Shown: positions 59,102 to 64,000 of the stretch, in pieces
Layout of the letters: every line of letters starts with the position of its first letter
Position numbering within the stretch: position 1 is the stretch's first letter
NCBI GenBank assembly: GCA_963700395.1
Contig: CAVOXI010000001.1
Coordinates: 558,001-622,000 of the forward strand
From: Prado023 sp963700395
GTDB lineage: Bacteria; Actinomycetota; Actinomycetes; S36-B12; CAIYMF01
DNA: 64,000 nucleotides
Direction: 5' to 3'
The notes under the pieces: generated by a model
Database searches by the model: none
What the model was told of the DNA's origin: nothing
What the model saw: only the letters and a program-made list of their open reading frames with translations
Translations under genes and position numbers: made by a program

Positions 59102-59990
59102 CTACGTGGTCTCGCCGACCGCCGACTCCGACGGTGCGGCCGAGGTCGAGGGGTCGGTTGCCGGTGACTGGGTCGCCGACGGCGGCGGGGAGGCAGTGCT
59201 GCCGAGCGGATCGGAGGGGACGGGGCTCGGTGGGGCGACACCCTCCGTGGGTGACGGCGTCGGGGTGCCGGGAGTGGGGTCCACGGTCGGACTCTGCGAC
59301 GGCGACGGGCTGGGGCTGGGGTTGGGGCTCGGGTCCGGCGTCCCGGTGGGGCTGGGCGTTGGGCTCGGAGTCGCGCTCGGGTCCGGCGTCCCGGTGGGGC
59401 TCGGCGTCGGGGTCGGGTCCGGCGTCTGCGTGGGGTGGGCTCGGGGAAGGGCTGGGGTCCAGCGTCTGGGTCGGGCTCGGGTCCGGCGCGGTGGTGGCAG
59501 GTATCAACGGCTCGGGGCTGGGGGACGTGGACTGCGTGAGATCCGACGGGCTCGGCGAGGCGGACCCGGGCACGCTGGCTCCCTTGACTGGCCCAGACGA
59601 GGATCCCCCACCAGCACCCCCCGAGGTGGGACTGCCCACGCTGGTGGTTCGGCCGGCCGAACGCGAGTCAACCGCGGCCCGAAGGGCGGAGATCGTCGGA
59701 CCCGCCGCGGCCCGGGTGGCGCGACTGACGGCATCCGACGGCGCTGTGCCCGCAGGCGGCACGTCCAGGGACTCGGGGCGCTCGGGATCGGAGGGCGCAG
59801 CCAGCGTGGCGATGGGCGCGAGTCGCGAGTCGGCGTCCTTCAGCAGGCGGTCCACGTCTGATGCGGTCAGCACCCGCACCGGCGCATCGGCCACGACTGA
59901 GCGGACGGCGGACACGGCCGTCAGCCCGACGGCAGCGGCCCCGACGGCCATTGCGGCCCATGCGGTGATCGACAGCCAGCGATACCTCAT
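59102..59990 (-). CDS. membrane-anchored proline/serine/threonine-rich protein, frame change near 59434
   Basis: About 295 residues. MRYRWLSITAWAAMAVG opens an N-terminal membrane helix, so the rest is probably outside the membrane. Then LTASDVDRLLKDADSRLAP and a low-complexity, Pro/Ser/Thr/Asp-rich tail built of PSPTGTPDP-like units, ending SAAPSESAVGETT. The tail changes frame near 59434 (one extra C in a CCCC run), giving TQTPDPTPTPSPTGTPDP. No enzyme motif; it could be a cell-wall or envelope stalk. It is divergent from a two-component system and may be its target. Confidence 0.7.
59327..59490. repeat. degenerate tandem repeats coding the Pro/Ser/Thr tail
   Basis: The motif CTCGGGTCCGGCG, coding for parts of PDP-type units on the minus strand, recurs at 59328, 59376, 59476 and in variant form at 59412. 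Period is 48 and 36 bases, all multiples of 12. The indel near 59434 falls inside this array. Confidence 0.6.
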
Positions 59991-60005
59991 GTGATCAGTG
60001 TGCCC

Positions 60006-60037
60006 CCTCAACCACCTAATGCCCCCCTAAGGGGGGC
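60006..60037. promoter_or_regulatory. candidate response-regulator sites and hairpin between divergent genes
   Basis: CCTAA occurs at 60015-60019 and 60026-60030, 11 bases apart, with a related CCTCA at 60006-60010. Such spacing suits OmpR-type regulators. A hairpin GCCCCCC/GGGGGGC with loop TAA spans 60021-60037. Lies between the Pro-rich gene and the response-regulator gene. Confidence 0.45.
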
Positions 60038-60111
60038 CAAACGGGTGGGGCGTCGCCTCCGACGCGGTCGCCCCACCCGCCGGCCTGCGCCCATGGCGAT
60101 GACCCTGCGTC

Positions 60112-60117
60112 TACGGT
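60112..60117 (+). promoter_or_regulatory. -10 box of the response-regulator gene
   Basis: TACGGT lies 6 bases before ATG 60124, fitting a leaderless transcript. Confidence 0.45.
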
Positions 60118-60123
60118 GGGGCC

Positions 60124-60802
60124 ATGTCACGTGTGCTGGTGGTGGAGGACGACCCGGGCATCCGTTCCGCGCTCATCCATGCCCTCTCCGACCGAGGGCA
60201 CGCCGTCGACTCGGCGCCGAATGCGATGACCGGGCTGCAGGCGGCGATCAATGGTGGGCCGGACGTCGTGATCCTCGACCTGGGCCTGCCCGACCTCGAC
60301 GGCGTGGAGCTCCTGCGGATGCTGCGCGCCGTCAGCACCACGCCAGTCATCGTGGCCACCGCCCGCGACGACGACGAGCAGGTCGTCCGCGCCCTGGACT
60401 GCGGTGCCGACGACTACATGATCAAGCCGTTCTCCGCCGACACGCTGGACGCCAGGATCCGCGCGGTCCTGCGACGCACGGCCACCAACGCCCCGAGCAC
60501 GGAGCTGTCGGTCGGGGGGCTTGCACCTGGACGCCCGTGGTCGGACCGCCGAGCTGGACGGAGTGGCCCTCGAGCTCAGCCCGCGCGAGTTCGACCTCCT
60601 CGCCTACCTCATGGCGCGCCCCGGTGAGGTCGTCACCAAGCGTGAGCTCCTCGCCGAGGTCTGGCGGATCTCCTACGGGGGCGGGGAGAAGACCGTGGAC
60701 GTCCACCTGTCGTGGTTGCGCCGCAAGCTGGGCGAGACCGCACAGGAACCCCACTACCTGCACACAGTGCGCGGCGTGGGCGTGAAGCTGGTGGAGCCGT
60801 GA
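60124..60802 (+). CDS. OmpR-family response regulator, frame broken near 60520
   Basis: About 226 residues. The receiver has acidic pocket VVEDDPG, phospho-acceptor D52 (VVILDLGLPDLDG) and K101 (YMIKPF). The C-terminal winged helix is ELSPREFDLLAYLMARPGEV, then YGGGEKTVDVHLSWLRRKL and TVRGVGVKLV. The two halves are in different frames. Removing one G from the GGGGGG run near 60520 gives SVGGLHLDARGRTAELDG. Followed 5 bases later by its histidine kinase. Confidence 0.9.
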
Positions 60803-60806
60803 CGCG

Positions 60807-62081
60807 GTGCGCCGCCGCATCCTCCTGACCCTGCTGGCCTCGACCTCCATCGTCCTCGTGGCGTTCCTGGTCCCGCTCATGGCCAGCATCGGGTCCTTCG
60901 CGGTCGACCGCGCCCAGCGCGAGGTCGTCCTGCAGATCCAGCCGCTCGTCTCCCGGATCCCCGTGGTGGCGCCCGACTCCCTCGACGAGCTCGTCGCGGC
61001 ATTCGCCGAGGAGACCGGCCATCCGGCGACCGTCTACCTGGCTGATGACACCGTCGTGGGGGCGCCCATGCCATTGGACCCGTCGGTCCAGCTGGCCCGC
61101 GAGAAGGGTGCGTTCTTCGCCGAGTCCGACGGAGGGCGGGACCTGCTCGTCCCCGTCTACACCGACTCGGGCGAGGCCATCCTGCGCGTCTACGTGACCG
61201 ACGACGAGCTCACGGGCGGGGTGCGTGGGTCACGACTGATGCTGCTGGCGCTCGGGCTCGGACTGCTCGCGGTGTCCGTCGGGTTGGGCCTGCTGCTCGC
61301 CCGCTCGTTCCTGCGGCCCATCAGCCAGCTGGGTGCCACCGCCGAGCGCCTCGCCGGCGGGGACCTCTCCGCCCGGGTTCCGCCCAGTGACATCGGCGAG
61401 ATCGACAACGCAGGGACTGCCCTGAACCGCCTGGCCAGCCGCGTCGTCGAGCTCTTGGGGCTCGAGCGCGAGGAGGTTGCCGACCTCGCCCACCGGCTGC
61501 GCACACCGGTCGCCGCGCTGCGGCTGGATGCCGACTCGCTGCCGGAGGCCGACTCGACGGACCGCCTGCGCGCCGACGTCGACCGGCTCGACAGGATGGT
61601 CGACGAGGTCATCCGCGAGGCCCGTCGGCCACTGCGCGAGAACATCCCCACCAGCACGGACCTGTGCTCCGTGGCCCGCGAGCGCTCCGCCTTCTGGGCG
61701 GTCCTGGCCGAGGATCAGGACCGCGCGCTCACCGTCGACATCGCAGCCGGACCGCTGCTGGTGGCCGCTGAGAGCCGCGACCTCGGCGACGCGCTCGACG
61801 CGCTCATCGGCAACGTGTTCTCCCACACCGAGGACGGCGTGGCCTTCCGGGTCGCGGTCGGACCGGGCCCGGGAACCGGTGCCTGGCTGGAGGTCAGCGA
61901 CGAGGGTCCGGGCTTCGCGTCCAGCGCGGTCATCGAGCGCGGCCTGTCGGTGTCCGGGTCGACCGGCCTCGGTCTGGACATCGCCCGCCGGCTGGCCGAG
62001 CGCTCGGGGGGGTCGATCGAGGTGGGCTCCGGCCCGACCGGCGGTGCGCGGGTGCGGCTGCAGCTCACCGCGTCCTCATGA
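60807..62081 (+). CDS. sensor histidine kinase
   Basis: A 424-residue kinase with two membrane helices (about 5-30 and 143-165) enclosing an extracytoplasmic sensor, a HAMP linker, the phospho-acceptor H229 in DLAHRLRTPVAAL, N-box IGNVFSH, and G-boxes DEGPGF and GSTGLGLDIA. It pairs with the response regulator. The signal is unknown; extracytoplasmic loop suggests an envelope or ligand stimulus. GTG start 5 bases after the regulator stop. Confidence 0.93.
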   Translation: MRRRILLTLLASTSIVLVAFLVPLMASIGSFAVDRAQREVVLQIQPLVSRIPVVAPDSLDELVAAFAEETGHPATVYLADDTVVGAPMPLDPSVQLAREKGAFFAESDGGRDLLVPVYTDSGEAILRVYVTDDELTGGVRGSRLMLLALGLGLLAVSVGLGLLLARSFLRPISQLGATAERLAGGDLSARVPPSDIGEIDNAGTALNRLASRVVELLGLEREEVADLAHRLRTPVAALRLDADSLPEADSTDRLRADVDRLDRMVDEVIREARRPLRENIPTSTDLCSVARERSAFWAVLAEDQDRALTVDIAAGPLLVAAESRDLGDALDALIGNVFSHTEDGVAFRVAVGPGPGTGAWLEVSDEGPGFASSAVIERGLSVSGSTGLGLDIARRLAERSGGSIEVGSGPTGGARVRLQLTASS

Positions 62082-62160
62082 CCGGGCGCAGCCGGATGGC
62101 GTGAACGACCGACCGGGGTGAACGACCTCCGCGCCCGAACTGCCCCGAGCCCGCGCTCGA

Positions 62161-63090
62161 TCAGGCGAGGAACGGATCGATCGCCACGACGAGGAAGAGC
62201 AGCGACAGGTACGAGATCGAGCCGTGGAACAGCCGCATGGCCCGGGCGTCCGGCGCACCGGAACGGATCCGGCTGCGAAGGCCATAGGCCTCGTACAGGA
62301 AGGCGCCGCCGAGCAGGACCGCCGCCCCCGTGTAGAGCCAGGTCATCCCGGCCACCGGGGTCAGCAGCAGGGAGGTCACGACCATCGCCCAGGAGTACCG
62401 CACGATCGCCGACGCCACGGCGGAGCTGTCGGCGATCGCCGGCAGCATCGGCACCCGCGCAGCCTGGTAGTCGGTCTTGAACCGCAGTGCCAGGGGCCAG
62501 TAGTGCGGCGGGGTCCAGAAGAACACGATCCCGAAGAGGATGAAGGGCGTCAGCGACAGCGATCCGGTGATCGCCGCCCAGCCGATGAGCACCGGGAAGC
62601 ACCCCGCGGCCCCACCCCAGACGATGTTCTGGGCGGTGCGCCGCTTGAGCAGCATCGTGTAGATGAAGACGTAGAAGCCGATGGCGCCCGCGGCCAGCGC
62701 CGCTGAGAGGAGGTTGACGGTGAGGGCCAGCAGCGCCACTGACGCCACGCTCAGCAGGATCCCGAACCGCAAGGCGTGGGCGGCGCTGATCGTGCCCGTG
62801 ACCAGCGGGCGCTGCTGCGTGCGCACCATCACCGCGTCGATGTCACGGTCGTACACCTGGTTGATGACGTTGGCTCCAGCGGCCGCGAGGGTGCCGCCGA
62901 CGAGTGTGAGCAGCGTCGTCGACAGCGGCGGGAAGCCACCGGCCGCGAGGAACATCACGGGGACGGTCGTGACCAGCAGCAACTCGATCACACGGGGTTT
63001 GGTGAGCGCCAGGTATGCCCGCACGCGGGACGTCGACCTCCTGGCCGACTCTGGATGGGCACCCGCGCGGCCGGACTCCACTGCTGTCAC
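62161..63090 (-). CDS. ctaB: heme O synthase (protoheme IX farnesyltransferase)
   Basis: A 309-residue UbiA-superfamily enzyme that farnesylates heme b to give heme O. Prenyl-binding motif NQVYDRDIDAVMVRTQQRPL and the second region FFWTPPHYWPLALRFK are typical; about eight or nine membrane helices. LTKPRVIELLLVTTVP starts the family N terminus. GTG 63090. Divergent from tkt as in many actinobacteria. It feeds CtaA. Confidence 0.96.
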   Translation of the reverse strand: MTAVESGRAGAHPESARRSTSRVRAYLALTKPRVIELLLVTTVPVMFLAAGGFPPLSTTLLTLVGGTLAAAGANVINQVYDRDIDAVMVRTQQRPLVTGTISAAHALRFGILLSVASVALLALTVNLLSAALAAGAIGFYVFIYTMLLKRRTAQNIVWGGAAGCFPVLIGWAAITGSLSLTPFILFGIVFFWTPPHYWPLALRFKTDYQAARVPMLPAIADSSAVASAIVRYSWAMVVTSLLLTPVAGMTWLYTGAAVLLGGAFLYEAYGLRSRIRSGAPDARAMRLFHGSISYLSLLFLVVAIDPFLA

Positions 63091-63174
63091 GCGCCCATGC
63101 TACCCGCGTCGAAGTTCAGCCCCGAGTCGCCTGACGGATACCCTCGACCTTGGACATCCGATGCAGGAGGACGA

Positions 63175-64000
63175 ATGGGAATCGCTGGCTGGACCGAACT
63201 CGATGACCGGGCGGTCGCAACGGCGCGCGCACTTGCCGCCGACGCGGTCCAGAAGGTGGGCAACGGCCACCCGGGCACCGCGATGGCCCTGGCACCGGCG
63301 GCCTACGTCCTGTTCCAGCGCTTCCTGCGCCACGACCCTGCCGACCCGACCTGGATCGGGCGCGACCGGTTCATCCTGTCGTGCGGGCACAGCAGCCTCA
63401 CGCTCTACATCCAGCTCTACCTCTCCGGCTACGAGATCTCCCTCGACGACCTGAAGTCCTTCCGGACCCTGGGGTCCCTGACCCCGGGACACCCGGAGCA
63501 CAACCCCGCGCGCGGCATCGAGATGACCACCGGACCCCTCGGGCAGGGCGTGTCCTCGGCCGTGGGCGTGGCGATGGCCACGCGGTACGCCCGCGGGCTG
63601 CTCGACCCGCAGGCACCCGCCGGCGCGAGCCCGTTCGACAGCACCACCTGGGTCATCGCCTCCGACGGCGACCTCGAGGAGGGCATCTCCGGTGAGTCGG
63701 CCAGCCTGGCCGGGACCCAGCGCCTCGGGGACCTGGTCGTCCTCTGGGACGACAACCGGATCTCCATCGAGGGCGACACCGCGGTCTCCTTCACCGAGGA
63801 CGTCGCCGCCCGCTACCGCGCGTACGGCTGGCACGTCCAGACCGTGGACCTCGGCACCGACGGCAGCGTGGACGTCTCTGCCCTGTCCGATGCGATGGCC
63901 GCGGCCCGCGACCACCTCGGTGCGCCGTCCCTGATCCAGCTCCGGACCGTCATCGCCTGGCCGGCCCCCACGTTGCAGAACACCGGCAAGTCCCACGGGG
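63175..64000 (+). CDS. tkt: transketolase, 3' end cut by the window
   Basis: The first 275 or so residues of a transketolase: DAVQKVGNGHPGTAMALAP, LSCGHSSLTLYIQLYLSGY, TTGPLGQGVSSAVGVAMA, and the thiamine-diphosphate motif ASDGDLEEGISGES followed by DDNRISIEGD. It transfers two-carbon units in the pentose phosphate or Calvin-type pathway. ATG 63175 has AGGAGG 4 bases upstream; 84 bases from the divergent ctaB start. Confidence 0.97.
   Translation, partial: MGIAGWTELDDRAVATARALAADAVQKVGNGHPGTAMALAPAAYVLFQRFLRHDPADPTWIGRDRFILSCGHSSLTLYIQLYLSGYEISLDDLKSFRTLGSLTPGHPEHNPARGIEMTTGPLGQGVSSAVGVAMATRYARGLLDPQAPAGASPFDSTTWVIASDGDLEEGISGESASLAGTQRLGDLVVLWDDNRISIEGDTAVSFTEDVAARYRAYGWHVQTVDLGTDGSVDVSALSDAMAAARDHLGAPSLIQLRTVIAWPAPTLQNTGKSHG

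Overview
This is a GC-rich chromosomal window from an actinobacterium (Actinomycetota). The evidence is gene content and order: SepH, DUF3000, DUF3093, DUF3159, DUF3710, DUF4193, DUF4235, DUF5998, a mycoredoxin, the actinobacterial coproporphyrin heme route (hemE, hemY, hemQ and a ferrochelatase with a C-terminal cysteine cluster), and a SufR-led SUF operon. As I recall the M. tuberculosis order, 0.9-31 kb largely follows the block from msrB through hemQ/hemY/hemE, DUF3000, rnd, dxs, the RumA-like methylase, APC permease, ceoB/ceoC and dut to suhB. The stretch 45-64 kb follows a second block from enoyl-CoA hydratase/ABC-F through SUF to ctaA, ctaB and tkt. No tRNA, rRNA, CRISPR array, insertion sequence or prophage was seen.

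Layout: 0-4.8 kb, partial LigD-type polymerase, msrB and heme genes. 4.9-9.1 kb, an accessory lipid cassette: an extended SDR, a two-domain acyl-ACP-reductase-like protein and a patatin lipase. 9.3-13.2 kb, mycoredoxin, EamA transporter, DUF3000, an orphan LuxR regulator and RNase D. 13.2-20.4 kb, GGDEF/EAL protein, dxs and acnA. 20.4-31 kb, RNA methylase, APC permease with paired TrkA proteins, DUF genes, dut, gamma carbonic anhydrase, suhB. 31-45 kb, ferrochelatase, SepH, phosphatase, GNAT/acyl-CoA synthetase, ParC, a sucrase/ferredoxin-like protein, SDR, ArfB and an ABC exporter. 45-49.6 kb, enoyl-CoA hydratase, small HTH, ABC-F, zinc metallopeptidase and MerR regulator. 49.7-56.2 kb, the SUF operon with its autoregulator. 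56.3-64 kb, an ABC efflux pair, heme A synthase, a proline-rich membrane-anchored protein facing a two-component system, heme O synthase and transketolase (cut by the window end).

The genes connect around heme and Fe-S metabolism: uroporphyrinogen to coproheme to heme b (hemE, hemY, hemH, hemQ), then heme O and heme A (ctaB, ctaA), with SUF supplying clusters to aconitase and the Fe-S ferrochelatase.

Two caveats matter. First, at least ten genes carry small indels that break the frame. About eight can be explained by loss of one CG unit from a short CG run and the rest by +/-1 in a C or G run, so they look like sequence errors rather than decay. Frameshifted genes are therefore given as whole genes, with the break positions noted. 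Second, many first genes start 6-8 bases after a TANNNT box, consistent with leaderless transcripts; this was used to choose several starts.
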